Assembly: GCF_016107655.1 (NCBI RefSeq)
Contig: NZ_JABASX010000007.1
Span: forward strand, 124,001 to 188,000
Source of the DNA: Brevibacterium antiquum
GTDB lineage: Bacteria > Actinomycetota > Actinomycetes > Actinomycetales > Brevibacteriaceae
Direction of reading: 5' to 3'
Length of the DNA stretch: 64,000 nt
Shown: positions 43,518-52,158 of the stretch, piece by piece
How positions within the stretch are numbered: the first letter of the stretch is position 1
How the letters are laid out: each line of letters opens with the position of its first letter
Made by a program: the position numbers and the translations under genes
The notes under the pieces: model-generated
The model's database searches: none
What the model saw: the letters and a program-made list of their open reading frames with translations, nothing else
Told to the model about the DNA's origin: nothing

Positions 43518-44375
43518 ATGGATATGGCTAAGCTAGCTGAGGAGCACGGGCTCGAAAGAGTCGGCGGTCGGCCGTCACTGCCTCAGTACATCAAGCAGCT
43601 GATCACTCGCAGCGACTTCACCTTCACCCTGGCCAAGTACCGAATGCAGAGCGAAAACGAACGCAACCGCCTCGGAATGGCTTGGGTGCTGCTGCGTCCC
43701 GCGTTCTCCGCGCTCATCTACGGCACGGTCTTCGGTTTCATCATGCAGGGCGCAACCGCGCGCCCACCGGACTTTGCTCCCTTCGTCATCATCGGTGTCT
43801 TCGTCCTCGAATTCTTCAACACTTCGATGAACGGTGGTGCGAAGTCGATCATCTCGAACGCATCACTTGTGCAGTCCCTGCCGTTCCCGCGCATCGTACT
43901 GCCTATCTCCAAGGTGTTCCAGAACCTGCTGAACTTCATCCCCACCTTCATCTTCATGGCACTCCTGGTCATGCTGTGGGGGGCGAGGCCCAGCTGGGAT
44001 TGGTTCCTCTTCATCCCACTGGTCATCCTGTTCTGGATCTTCAACCAGGGCGTGGCCTTCATCTTTGCCCGCGCCACTGTTCACTTCCGTGACCTCTCCC
44101 AGGTCACCCCGTTCATTTCGCGGATGATCTTCTACACCTCTGGCGTGTTCTTCGACCTCAAGGTCATGGTTGAGAAGATCAACCCCGATCTACAGCCCTA
44201 TGCTGATTGGCAGCCGTTGAACAACGTGTTGGCGATTGCTCGCGGAATCCTCATGAAGGATGGCGTCATCCCCTACGACTATTTCTGGCACCTTGCCATC
44301 TGGGCCTTCGGCATCTTCATCATCGGCTTCGTCTTCTTCTGGCAGGCCGAAGAGAGGTTTGGTCGCGATGAGTGA
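43518..44375 (+). CDS. ABC-2 permease of polysaccharide/teichoic-acid exporter (Wzm/TagG type)
   Basis: 285-residue membrane protein with a cytoplasmic amphipathic N-terminus and six helices. It has family features SDFTFTLAKYRMQSENERNRLG, WVLLRPAFSALIYGTVFGFIM and SGVFFDL (about 209-215). With the ATPase encoded 8 bp overlapping downstream it makes an exporter that flips a polyprenyl-diphosphate-linked glycan. First gene of the surface-glycopolymer locus. GAGAGAA precedes the start; TAGACT at 43471-43476 is a possible -10. A second ATG at 43524 is possible. Confidence 0.9.
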   Translation: MDMAKLAEEHGLERVGGRPSLPQYIKQLITRSDFTFTLAKYRMQSENERNRLGMAWVLLRPAFSALIYGTVFGFIMQGATARPPDFAPFVIIGVFVLEFFNTSMNGGAKSIISNASLVQSLPFPRIVLPISKVFQNLLNFIPTFIFMALLVMLWGARPSWDWFLFIPLVILFWIFNQGVAFIFARATVHFRDLSQVTPFISRMIFYTSGVFFDLKVMVEKINPDLQPYADWQPLNNVLAIARGILMKDGVIPYDYFWHLAIWAFGIFIIGFVFFWQAEERFGRDE

Positions 44376-45195
44376 CTCGACAGACTCGATGAGCGATTCG
44401 TCGAACGAAGAGACCCCGATCTACACGGGCAGTCTCCCCGAGGTGACGAAGAACCATCCGCCCGTGGTGGTTTGCGACGACGTCCACGTCCGCTACAAGA
44501 CGCTGGCGACGGGCAAGAAGCTCAAGCTCGGCAGCAAAGACGTGATGACAAAGCGGCGCGGACTTCGCGAGGTCCATGCCCTCAAGGGCGTCAGCTTCGT
44601 CGCCCACAAGAACGAATCCATCGGAGTCATCGGCTCAAACGGTTCCGGCAAATCCACGCTCATGCGTTCCATCACGGGACTGACGCCCACCTCGGAAGGT
44701 GCGATCTACGCGAGCTCGAGGCCGAATCTCCTCGGCGTCGGCGCAGCGTTGATTCCTGATCTCTCCGGTGCGCGCAACATCGTACTCGGTTCTCTGGCAC
44801 TGGGCCTGACCCGCGCCGAGGTAGACGAGAAGTTCGACGATATCGTCGAGTTCACCGGACTGAGCGATTTCATCGATCTGCCGATGCGCACCTATTCCTC
44901 GGGCATGTCCCAGAGGCTGAAGTTCGCCATCGCGACCTCGGTCCAGCACGAGATCCTCATCGTCGATGAGGCGCTCAACGTCGGTGACAAGAAGTTCCGG
45001 GATCGCTCCGAGGGTCGAATCCGTGCGATCAGAGAGAACGCCGGTACGGTCTTCCTCGTCTCACACTCGATGCGCACGATCAAAGACACGTGCAACCGCG
45101 CTCTGTGGATCGAGCAGGGTGTCCTGCGTTCCGACGGTCCGGCGGCGGACGTCATCAAGGAATACCAAGCCTTCACCAAAGCGGAGAAAGACTGA
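44368..45195 (+). CDS. ABC ATPase of polysaccharide exporter (Wzt/TagH type)
   Basis: 275 residues. Walker A IGSNGSGKST at about residues 88-97, signature YSSGMSQRLKFAIATS, Walker B EILIVDEAL. The N-terminus of about 30 residues is Ser/Asp-rich. It ends soon after the nucleotide-binding domain, with no C-terminal carbohydrate-binding domain as in O-antigen Wzt proteins of the length-capping type. The start overlaps the permease gene by 8 bp, so the pair is coupled. Confidence 0.92.
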   Translation: MSDSTDSMSDSSNEETPIYTGSLPEVTKNHPPVVVCDDVHVRYKTLATGKKLKLGSKDVMTKRRGLREVHALKGVSFVAHKNESIGVIGSNGSGKSTLMRSITGLTPTSEGAIYASSRPNLLGVGAALIPDLSGARNIVLGSLALGLTRAEVDEKFDDIVEFTGLSDFIDLPMRTYSSGMSQRLKFAIATSVQHEILIVDEALNVGDKKFRDRSEGRIRAIRENAGTVFLVSHSMRTIKDTCNRALWIEQGVLRSDGPAADVIKEYQAFTKAEKD

Positions 45196-45211
45196 CCCAG
45201 GTGTGAATGCC

Positions 45212-45244
45212 AACGGGCGCCCGGTCGATGACCGAGCGCCCGTT
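45212..45244. terminator. Terminator hairpin between wzt-like and wecC genes
   Basis: AACGGGCGCCCGGTC (45212-45226) pairs with 45230-45244 with one mismatch and a 3-base loop; the plus-strand tail is CTGCTTATGG. It serves two convergent genes. Confidence 0.7.
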
Positions 45245-45268
45245 CTGCTTATGGAGTGGCTGAGTTCC

Positions 45269-46528
45269 TCAGCTCCAAACACCCCGGGTGTCATGCACGA
45301 TCTTCTGCGCCAGGAGCGTCCGGTCCAGGCGGACGAACTCGTTGTGGTCGACGAGCATCAACACGATATCGGCGGCACGGACGGCTTCGTTCATCTCTGT
45401 AAGAGTCACGTTCTCACGAGCCGCCAACTCGGAGGGAAGTTTGTCGATGTTGGGTTCGACAGCCATGATGTTCGCCTGCGGAAGCTCGTCCGCCAGGTTG
45501 CCGACGATCTGCCGGGCAGGGCTCTCACGCAGGTCGTCGATGTTGGGTTTGAACGCCAGTCCCAGTGTTGCGATCTGCACATCGTTGATGCGCTTGGCCT
45601 GGGGGAGGAGTTTGTCGAGGACGAAGCGGGGCTTCGCGTCATTGACCTCGCGTGCGGTCCTGATCAGCGAGGAATGCTCCGGTGCGGTGGCCACGATGAA
45701 CCACGGGTCGACGGCGATGCAGTGTCCACCGACTCCTGGGCCGGGCTGCAGAATGTTCACCCGGGGGTGGTGGTTGGCCAGTCGGATGAGCTCCCAGACG
45801 TTGATGTCGAGGCCATCCGAGATCATCGACAGCTCGTTGGCGAAGGCGATGTTGACGTCGCGGTAGGCGTTCTCTGTCAGCTTCGCCATCTCTGCCGTCC
45901 GAGCATCTGTCATGAGGAACTCGCCCTCACAGAAGAGTTCGTAGAGTTCACGCGCCCGTTCCCCAGCCTCACCGTTGAGGGTGCCGACGATGCGGTCGTT
46001 GGTACGCAGCTCGATCATGATGCGCCCCGGCAGGACGCGTTCGGGGCAGTGGGCGAAGTAGATCGACTGAGGGGCGCCCGGCTTGAGTGTCAGGTCCGGG
46101 CGGGCAGCGAGGACCGTATCGGCGAGGAACTCGGTGGCACCGGGAGGCGACGTCGATTCGAGGATGATGAGTTCATTGCCTTCGAGCAGCGGGGCGATCT
46201 GCTTGCCCGCTGTCTCAATGTAGGACAGATCCGGCTTGTGACCCTCGGAAAAGGGCGTGGGTACCGCCACGATGTAGTTGTCGGCGTGGGGAGTCTCGGT
46301 CGTCGCCTTGAGGTATCCCTGCGAGACGACTCCGGCAACAGTCGTGGCCATATCGGGTTCGACGAAAGGCACCTGGCCGGCGTTGATGACGTCGACGTTG
46401 TGCTGGTTGATGTCCACGCCGACGACATCCGCACCCGTGCTTGCGAGGACCGCGGCAGTCGGCAGACCGATGTAACCGAGACCGATCACGGCAACGGAGG
46501 GACGGGTGCTCTCAGCAATAGCATTCAT
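45269..46528 (-). CDS. wecC: UDP-N-acetyl-D-mannosamine dehydrogenase
   Basis: 419-residue NAD-dependent dehydrogenase oxidising UDP-ManNAc to UDP-ManNAcA. The NAD fold is VAVIGLGYIGLPTAAVLAS (residues 12-30); family blocks ESTSPPGAT, FAHCPERVLPGR, ELTENAYRDVN-type (KLTENAYRDVNIAFANE) and the catalytic Cys in VGGHCIAVDPWF; also TLGLAFKPNIDDLRESPA. The FAHCPERVLPGR form is that of WecC rather than UDP-glucose dehydrogenase. Opposite strand to its partner wecB, with 376 bp between the two starts. A possible ribosome binding site GGAG is 8 nt upstream. Confidence 0.93.
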   Translation of the reverse strand: MNAIAESTRPSVAVIGLGYIGLPTAAVLASTGADVVGVDINQHNVDVINAGQVPFVEPDMATTVAGVVSQGYLKATTETPHADNYIVAVPTPFSEGHKPDLSYIETAGKQIAPLLEGNELIILESTSPPGATEFLADTVLAARPDLTLKPGAPQSIYFAHCPERVLPGRIMIELRTNDRIVGTLNGEAGERARELYELFCEGEFLMTDARTAEMAKLTENAYRDVNIAFANELSMISDGLDINVWELIRLANHHPRVNILQPGPGVGGHCIAVDPWFIVATAPEHSSLIRTAREVNDAKPRFVLDKLLPQAKRINDVQIATLGLAFKPNIDDLRESPARQIVGNLADELPQANIMAVEPNIDKLPSELAARENVTLTEMNEAVRAADIVLMLVDHNEFVRLDRTLLAQKIVHDTRGVWS

Positions 46529-46904
46529 GGCTAGGTGCTCCAGACTGTTGGTGGTTCATCCGACGGTACCTGTGTTTGTTCGACAAGGTGGTTGCAGGCG
46601 TGCCGGTGTTGGGGATTTGGTACGACAAATGAAATAGTAATGATTTTTCGGGCCGTGATGAAGTTGTTACTTTGGCAGGCGCGAGCTAGACCGATCACGG
46701 TGACTGTAGTTATCCTACTTGCGTTAGAGGCGTGGGCCTGAACTCGCCTCCGTGAACTGGCCAAGCGAAGCAAAAATGCTATATTGCAGAAGAAGCAAGA
46801 CAACTCAAACCAATTTTGGTGGACGATAATGGGCCCGGTGTCAGGCACCGGGCCTGTTTCTGTCCTTGATCGACATAGGATCGCGCCAAGGAGATGGGGA
46901 AGAA
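46529..46904. other. Divergent regulatory region between wecC and wecB
   Basis: 376 bp, noticeably AT-richer than the genes around it, without a credible ORF. On the plus strand TATATT (46780-46785) is a good -10. About 50 nt further comes a strong hairpin (46832-46854), so the wecB mRNA would have a leader of about 110 nt with a terminator-like element. No repeat shared with other operators in the window. Confidence 0.6.
46832..46854 (+). terminator. Terminator-like hairpin in the wecB leader
   Basis: GGCCCGGTG (46832-46840), loop TCAGG, CACCGGGCC (46846-46854), followed by TGTTTCTGTCCTT. The 9-bp GC-rich stem with a T-rich tail looks like an attenuator or the end of a short RNA starting near 46792. 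Confidence 0.65.
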
Positions 46905-48041
46905 ATGACACCAGGTCATAAAGTTATGGTCATCTACGGGACTCGCCCCGAGGCGATCAAGGTCGCGCCAGTGATCAAAGCCCTGGAAGACGACCCGACG
47001 CTCACCCCAGTAGTTGTTGTGACAGCGCAGCACCGGGAGATGCTCGATCAAGTCAACGAGGTGTTCGAGATCGAACCTGATGTTGATCTCAACCTCATGG
47101 CTCACGGACAGACGCTCAACGGAATTGCGGGCAGTGTGATCTCCAGAATCGATGCGGTGCTTGAAGAACACACTCCCGACGCAGTCCTCGTCCAGGGTGA
47201 CACGACGACTGTGATGGGCGCAGCCATAGCCGCTTTCAACCGGGAGATCCCAGTGGTGCATTTGGAAGCGGGATTGCGCAGCGGAGACATCAACTCGCCG
47301 TTTCCGGAAGAGGCCAATCGCAAGATCGTCTCCCAGATTGCCCGGGTCCATTTGGCACCAACCACGGTGTCACGTGCGAATCTCCTGGCTGACGGGGTTC
47401 CCGATGAGAACATTCATGTCATCGGCAATACGGTCATTGATGCGCTGCACTGGGCTGTTGATCGGCCCACTGAGATCATGGTTCCAGAGCTCAAGGACCT
47501 TGCCGACGATGATCGTCGAGTGCTCCTTGTGACGACGCATCGTCGCGAGAACCTCGGCGACAACATGGAGAACATCGGTAGGGCAATGCGCCAGCTCGCC
47601 ATTTCCTACCCGGACCTTCTCATCGTGTGGCCGGCTCACAAGAATCCCCGAGTGCGCGCGTCGATTGTTCCTCAGATTGAGGATCTCGGCAATGTCATAT
47701 CGATTGAACCCGTCGAGTACGGCGAATTCTCCCACCTGATTGCGGCTTCGGACATTGTTCTCACGGACTCCGGTGGGATCCAGGAGGAGGCACCGAGCCT
47801 CGGAAAACCTGTTCTGGTCCTTCGAGAGAACACTGAACGCCCCGAGGCTGTGGATGCCGGGACTGTCAAACTCATCGGAACCGAGACTGATCGAATCGTT
47901 TCCGAGGTCTCTCGATTGCTCGATGACAAGAAGGCGTATCGAGATATGGCGACCGCCGTCAATCCCTATGGTGACGGCCATTCTGCAGCCCGCAGCATTG
48001 CCATCATCAGCGAGCTGCTGGCTCCGGTTCAGAAGCAGTAG
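46905..48041 (+). CDS. wecB: UDP-N-acetylglucosamine 2-epimerase (non-hydrolysing)
   Basis: 378 residues, standard length. Signatures: VIYGTRPEAIKVAPVI (residues 9-24), VQGDTTTVMGAA, HLEAGLRSGD, DSGGIQEEAP and ENTERPEAVDAGTVKLIG. Converts UDP-GlcNAc to UDP-ManNAc, the substrate of WecC. ATG at 46905 with AAGGAG 11 nt and GGGGA 4 nt upstream. Its 3' end overlaps the convergent glycosyltransferase gene by 13 bp, so there is no room for a separate terminator. Confidence 0.94.
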   Translation: MTPGHKVMVIYGTRPEAIKVAPVIKALEDDPTLTPVVVVTAQHREMLDQVNEVFEIEPDVDLNLMAHGQTLNGIAGSVISRIDAVLEEHTPDAVLVQGDTTTVMGAAIAAFNREIPVVHLEAGLRSGDINSPFPEEANRKIVSQIARVHLAPTTVSRANLLADGVPDENIHVIGNTVIDALHWAVDRPTEIMVPELKDLADDDRRVLLVTTHRRENLGDNMENIGRAMRQLAISYPDLLIVWPAHKNPRVRASIVPQIEDLGNVISIEPVEYGEFSHLIAASDIVLTDSGGIQEEAPSLGKPVLVLRENTERPEAVDAGTVKLIGTETDRIVSEVSRLLDDKKAYRDMATAVNPYGDGHSAARSIAIISELLAPVQKQ

Positions 48042-49921
48042 TGTTCTGGAGCGAACCCAAAACTGTGCACGTCGCTGTTGGCGAGGAGCAGATCCTCCTC
48101 GACCGTCCACGTGTGCGAATGTTCGCCGCGTACCTGAACGAAATTGAAACGATCAGCTGAATAAATTCGTGCAGAATCGGTGATAAGGCGCTGTTGCAGG
48201 TCGGTGTCTTCGCCGAGAGTACGTTCGGCGAAGGGGTAGTCGGCGAATAGTTCTCTTGTACCCATCAGCGTCGGTCCCATTACCAGGTCCGTGAATCGGT
48301 GTTCGCGTTCTGGGAACCGGCACATGACTATATCGCGTGACCGCAAGTGCAGATAATGCGCTTGTTTACCGACGAGGGCAGCGTTCGAATAGCGCAGTGC
48401 CGCCAACTGATCCGAGAGATAGTGGGCTCCATAGATGTCGTCGTCATCCATCTTTGCGATGACTGATCCGCTCGAAGCCTGCACGCCCCTATTGAGACAT
48501 GCTCCCAAAGTTTGATCCGCATGGACAGATACGGTTTCGAGGTTCTCGATCCCCAGTTCCTTTGCTTGCTGCCCGAAATCCCTTGGTAGTTCGAAGCCAT
48601 GAGTGACGAGTATCAGTTCGCGATCGTCGTGAGTCTGTTTGGCATGAGTAGCAATGATGTCCTGGAGGTGTTCAGGTCGATTTGTAGCCACGACGGTCGA
48701 AACGGCGGCCGGAAGTGGATCCTCGTACTTAACGGTGAGCGCATCCATGACCGCCATCGCGCGATGGCTATAAGTGTGTTCGCTCCAGATCCGACGCTGG
48801 GCCTTGTGAACCGTTCTGTCTCGAAGCTCTTTGCTCCGCACATAGGATCTCAACGTCCACTCCGCATCCTCTGACGTGCTCGGCTGCGGCACTTCATCCA
48901 CAGGAAAGAACTTCTCGGTAGCTGCGCTGGGAGTAGTGATAACCGGTGTCCCGGCCGCAGTGATCTCGAAGATTCTGCGCGCACACATGCTGGGTGAGTC
49001 GACGACCGAATTGACGTTGAGAAACACCTTGTAATGCTTATACGCCGTCAAGAGATTCGGATACGGAAGAGATCCCACAACGCGATCAGCCAGCTGGACG
49101 GGGAACTGGTAATTGTCATCCTGACCGAGAAATCGAGAGAAGATCTCGAGCCCGTGCTCCATGCGGCCGGAGACTTCAGCTGCAGCGCCAAGCAGGAGGT
49201 CCATCTGCTGACGACGTTCGGGGAACTTATGAGCGAAATACATACCGGCGAACGCGATGTCTCGGGCAGCGGACCCGTGATGGGGCCGGACGGGAGAATG
49301 TATCGCAGGCTGGGCGGCAAATGGCAACACTCCTACCCGGTCGTGGCCGAGGCGCTTGCGGTAGTCATCCACGAGCCGGACGTCGGTAGTGAAGACGACA
49401 TCGCACATTTGCGCGATCGGGAGGAAATCATCGAAATGTGGCGGATCTTCCTTATTCCAAAAGACAGTCGGGATGCCAAGGGCAGCGCATTCTGTGAGAA
49501 GTTCTCTCACAGCAAAGCTGGGGCCGGAGGTGCCGGTCAGCTGGTACTTCCAATCTCCAGAGTTGCCGTTCCATGCAGACTCGACGAAGACGAAGTCGAG
49601 TCCCTCCAATTGTTCGCGCCAGCCAGACCGTTGCAGGTGCACTAGTGACCACTCGTATCCGAAGCTGGTCGCCGAAAATTCGTCGAGAATGACACCGACT
49701 TTGAGATCGCCGAACATCGGTGTGCGACTTGGGCTGGGGAGAGGCGGGAACAGCTTCGTCAGCTCCGAGGTATTGAGTTTTTCGGACGTGACTTGAGACG
49801 GGGTCTTTGCTGTGCCCTGAGGTATCGACTGACGACGGTGCCATTTCGTCAGCTGAGACACACCTCCGTTACGCAGGTGCCACAGCGCAGTCCTCAGGGT
49901 GTGAAGCGGCGTCTTGGCCAA
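48029..49921 (-). CDS. Two-domain glycosyltransferase (CgeB/GT4-like + GT2)
   Basis: 630 residues with two catalytic modules. Residues about 50-390 resemble CgeB/DUF3880-type transferases (LKVGVILDEFSATSFGYEW; IPTVFWNKEDPPHFDDF; CARRIFEITAAGTPVITTPS). Residues about 400-620 are a GT-A family 2 domain (VSTVVATNRPEHLQDIIATH; the metal-binding AKMDDDDIYG; LGEDTDLQQRL). Such fusions build repeating units by adding two sugars in turn. The frame is open to a GTG at 49957, but TTG at 49919-49921 has AGAGGA about 7 nt upstream and is preferred. Only minus-strand GT of the locus; overlaps the wecB 3' end. Confidence 0.85.
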   Translation of the reverse strand: MAKTPLHTLRTALWHLRNGGVSQLTKWHRRQSIPQGTAKTPSQVTSEKLNTSELTKLFPPLPSPSRTPMFGDLKVGVILDEFSATSFGYEWSLVHLQRSGWREQLEGLDFVFVESAWNGNSGDWKYQLTGTSGPSFAVRELLTECAALGIPTVFWNKEDPPHFDDFLPIAQMCDVVFTTDVRLVDDYRKRLGHDRVGVLPFAAQPAIHSPVRPHHGSAARDIAFAGMYFAHKFPERRQQMDLLLGAAAEVSGRMEHGLEIFSRFLGQDDNYQFPVQLADRVVGSLPYPNLLTAYKHYKVFLNVNSVVDSPSMCARRIFEITAAGTPVITTPSAATEKFFPVDEVPQPSTSEDAEWTLRSYVRSKELRDRTVHKAQRRIWSEHTYSHRAMAVMDALTVKYEDPLPAAVSTVVATNRPEHLQDIIATHAKQTHDDRELILVTHGFELPRDFGQQAKELGIENLETVSVHADQTLGACLNRGVQASSGSVIAKMDDDDIYGAHYLSDQLAALRYSNAALVGKQAHYLHLRSRDIVMCRFPEREHRFTDLVMGPTLMGTRELFADYPFAERTLGEDTDLQQRLITDSARIYSADRFNFVQVRGEHSHTWTVEEDLLLANSDVHSFGFAPEHYCF

Positions 49922-50205
49922 GTTGTGTTCCTCTCGTCGGAGACTCGCGCTCCACACTGCCGCGACCTCGAGTCCGAAGAATGACAGCCAGATGACTGGG
50001 TTGAACTTATTGTGAGTACAGGCAACCCAGCTTGTGGTGGCGCTCCGATTCGAGGCCGAATCTTAATGTTGCCCACACTACGCATGAATGAAACCTGTCA
50101 GTGCCAATAGTACAATCGAGGAGTTGGAATGCGCTGGCTGCGGCCATTGAGGCAGGGTCTGATCAACAGGACGACCCTCGAAGCAGTGCGTGTGAGTCGA
50201 GTGAA
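49922..50205. other. Divergent region between the GT fusion gene and the main operon
   Basis: About 285 bp. TACAAT at 50111-50116 is the best -10 for the rightward operon and would give a leader of about 85 nt. The frame of the dehydratase is open from 50101 but this N-terminal part is polar and not family-like. No palindrome stands out. Confidence 0.45.
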
Positions 50206-52158
50206 ATGAGTACTGTGGGAAGCAACTCCGGACCCCTTCCCTCACGGACCCCACTGGCCAAGGGCATCATCGCGTTCGTCCGCTCTTTGACTGACGGCGT
50301 CGTCTTCGCCTTCCTCGTCGTCGCAATGACGCTTGTCCGCTATGACTTCCAAATGGATCGGGTCAATGTCCCCGGCATGTTCGTGTGCTCGGTCATCGCT
50401 CTGCTCGTGTTCCTCGTCTGCGGTCCTCTCGCGATCTATCGAGGCCGATATCGCCGAGGCTCGACCGACCAGTTCGCGGCCATCGCAGGAACGGTGGCGC
50501 TGGGCGTCGGCCTCATGTGGGTCGCCGAGTTCCTGTTCGCCAGTCGCCTGCTGATCCCCACCAGCGTGCCGATCGCGGCCGGAGCCATGATGGTCGTGGT
50601 GAAGAGCCTGGAGAACTGGGTCCGACGCAATCTGCGCCAGCGCAACCTGTCGACATCGGGGTCATCGCGGCCGACTCTCGTCGTCGGTGCAGGCAGTCAG
50701 GGCATGCTGGCACTAGATATGATCGCTGAGGACTCTCGCAGCGAGTATGCGGCAGTCGGAATCCTCGACGATGACCCGAGTAAACGTCACCTGCGCTACA
50801 ACGGCATCCGAGTGCTCGGGCCCGTCTCTGACATCGCGAACCAGGTTGACCGCACCGGGGTCAGCGTCGTCATCATCGCCATCACGGATCTGCCGCCGGA
50901 GGATCTCCAGACGATCGCTTCGAACCTCGAGTCCCGGCCGGTCGAGATCAAGATCATGCCGAAGCTCGCAGTCGCCGACTACAGCCGACCGGAACCCGAT
51001 TCGCTCGACGTGGCTGACCTGCGTCATCGCAATTTCCGGGATGTGAGTCTCGAGGACCTCATCGGCCGCAAGCCGATTTCGACCAACGTCGAAGACATCT
51101 CGACCACGATCATGGACCGCGTCGTCCTCGTTACCGGCGCCGGAGGGTCGATCGGCTCCCAGCTATGCAAACAGGTCGCGCGCTTCAACCCTGCCAGGCT
51201 CGTCATGACCGACCGGGATGAGTCCGGTCTGCACGCGACTCAACTCGGTTTGGAGGGCTCGGCCCTGCTGACCAGCGACGACCTCGTGCTCGGGGATCTG
51301 CGCGACACGGCCTTCATCGATGCTCTCGTCGCAGAGGTCAAGCCGGACATCATCTTCCATGCAGCAGCGCTCAAGCACCTGACGTTCCTCGAACGGTTCC
51401 CCGAGCAAGCGGTGCGCACCAACATCGGTGCCAGCTTGGACCTGCTCGACGCGGCTGTAGCCAATGACGTCGAAGCCTTCGTGCACATCTCGACGGACAA
51501 AGCCGCAGGGGCGACCTCGGTGCTGGGGCGGACCAAGTTCTCGATCGAACGTGCGGTTGCCTCGGTGGCCGCAGACTCCGGGAGAAAGTACATGTCCGTG
51601 CGTTTCGGCAACGTGCTCGGCTCCCGCGGATCGGTGCTCGAGACCTTCGTTGCTCAGGTGGCGGCCGGAGACCCGGTCACGGTCACCGACCCCGAAGTCA
51701 CCCGCTATTTCATGACCGCCGATGAAGCCTGCGAACTCGTCCTGCAGGCTGCAGCCATCGGCGGCCCCGGTGAGACTCTGGTCCTCGACATGGGCGAGCC
51801 GATCAAGATCAACGACCTGGCCAACCGCGTCATCGCGCTCAGCGGCCGTCCCGACACCCACATCATCTACACCGGGCTGCGACCGGGAGAGAAGCTCACT
51901 GAAGCACTTCTGTCGCCAGGGGAGGAGGACCTCCGTCCCACCCACCCGCTCATCACCCAGGTCCCGATCACCCCGATCGACCTCGATGCGCTGAGGCGAC
52001 TCGCCGACGCTTCGCGGGATGCTGGAGTCTTCACACATCGCACCGAGCTCGAAGCGGAACTGACTCGCGTCGTGGGCATGCCGCATGACAAGAACGAGTC
52101 TGCCTTAGAGATCACCGCGACACCGGTGACAATTCCGGATGCAGGGGCCGCCAACTGA
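50206..52158 (+). CDS. Membrane-bound nucleotide-sugar 4,6-dehydratase (FlaA1/CapD/WbpM type)
   Basis: 650 residues: four membrane helices (about residues 20-140), a CoA-binding-like Rossmann domain (TLVVGAGSQGMLALDMIAED) and an SDR catalytic domain starting VVLVTGAGGSIGSQLCKQVA (about residue 305). The SDR part has ISTDKAAGATSVLGRTK in place of the usual YxxxK, as in UDP-HexNAc dehydratases, and VRFGNVLGSRGSVLE. Expected to convert UDP-GlcNAc to a 4-keto-6-deoxy sugar (leading to QuiNAc, FucNAc or bacillosamine derivatives); no aminotransferase is visible in the window. Heads the main rightward operon. Start uncertain: ATG at 50206 has no strong ribosome binding site. Confidence 0.9.
   Translation: MSTVGSNSGPLPSRTPLAKGIIAFVRSLTDGVVFAFLVVAMTLVRYDFQMDRVNVPGMFVCSVIALLVFLVCGPLAIYRGRYRRGSTDQFAAIAGTVALGVGLMWVAEFLFASRLLIPTSVPIAAGAMMVVVKSLENWVRRNLRQRNLSTSGSSRPTLVVGAGSQGMLALDMIAEDSRSEYAAVGILDDDPSKRHLRYNGIRVLGPVSDIANQVDRTGVSVVIIAITDLPPEDLQTIASNLESRPVEIKIMPKLAVADYSRPEPDSLDVADLRHRNFRDVSLEDLIGRKPISTNVEDISTTIMDRVVLVTGAGGSIGSQLCKQVARFNPARLVMTDRDESGLHATQLGLEGSALLTSDDLVLGDLRDTAFIDALVAEVKPDIIFHAAALKHLTFLERFPEQAVRTNIGASLDLLDAAVANDVEAFVHISTDKAAGATSVLGRTKFSIERAVASVAADSGRKYMSVRFGNVLGSRGSVLETFVAQVAAGDPVTVTDPEVTRYFMTADEACELVLQAAAIGGPGETLVLDMGEPIKINDLANRVIALSGRPDTHIIYTGLRPGEKLTEALLSPGEEDLRPTHPLITQVPITPIDLDALRRLADASRDAGVFTHRTELEAELTRVVGMPHDKNESALEITATPVTIPDAGAAN

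Noticed and set aside
46866..46904. Earlier start for WecB within the leader
   Set aside because: The conserved VIYGTRPE block is close to the N-terminus in all WecB proteins, and the ATG at 46905 has usable ribosome binding sites.
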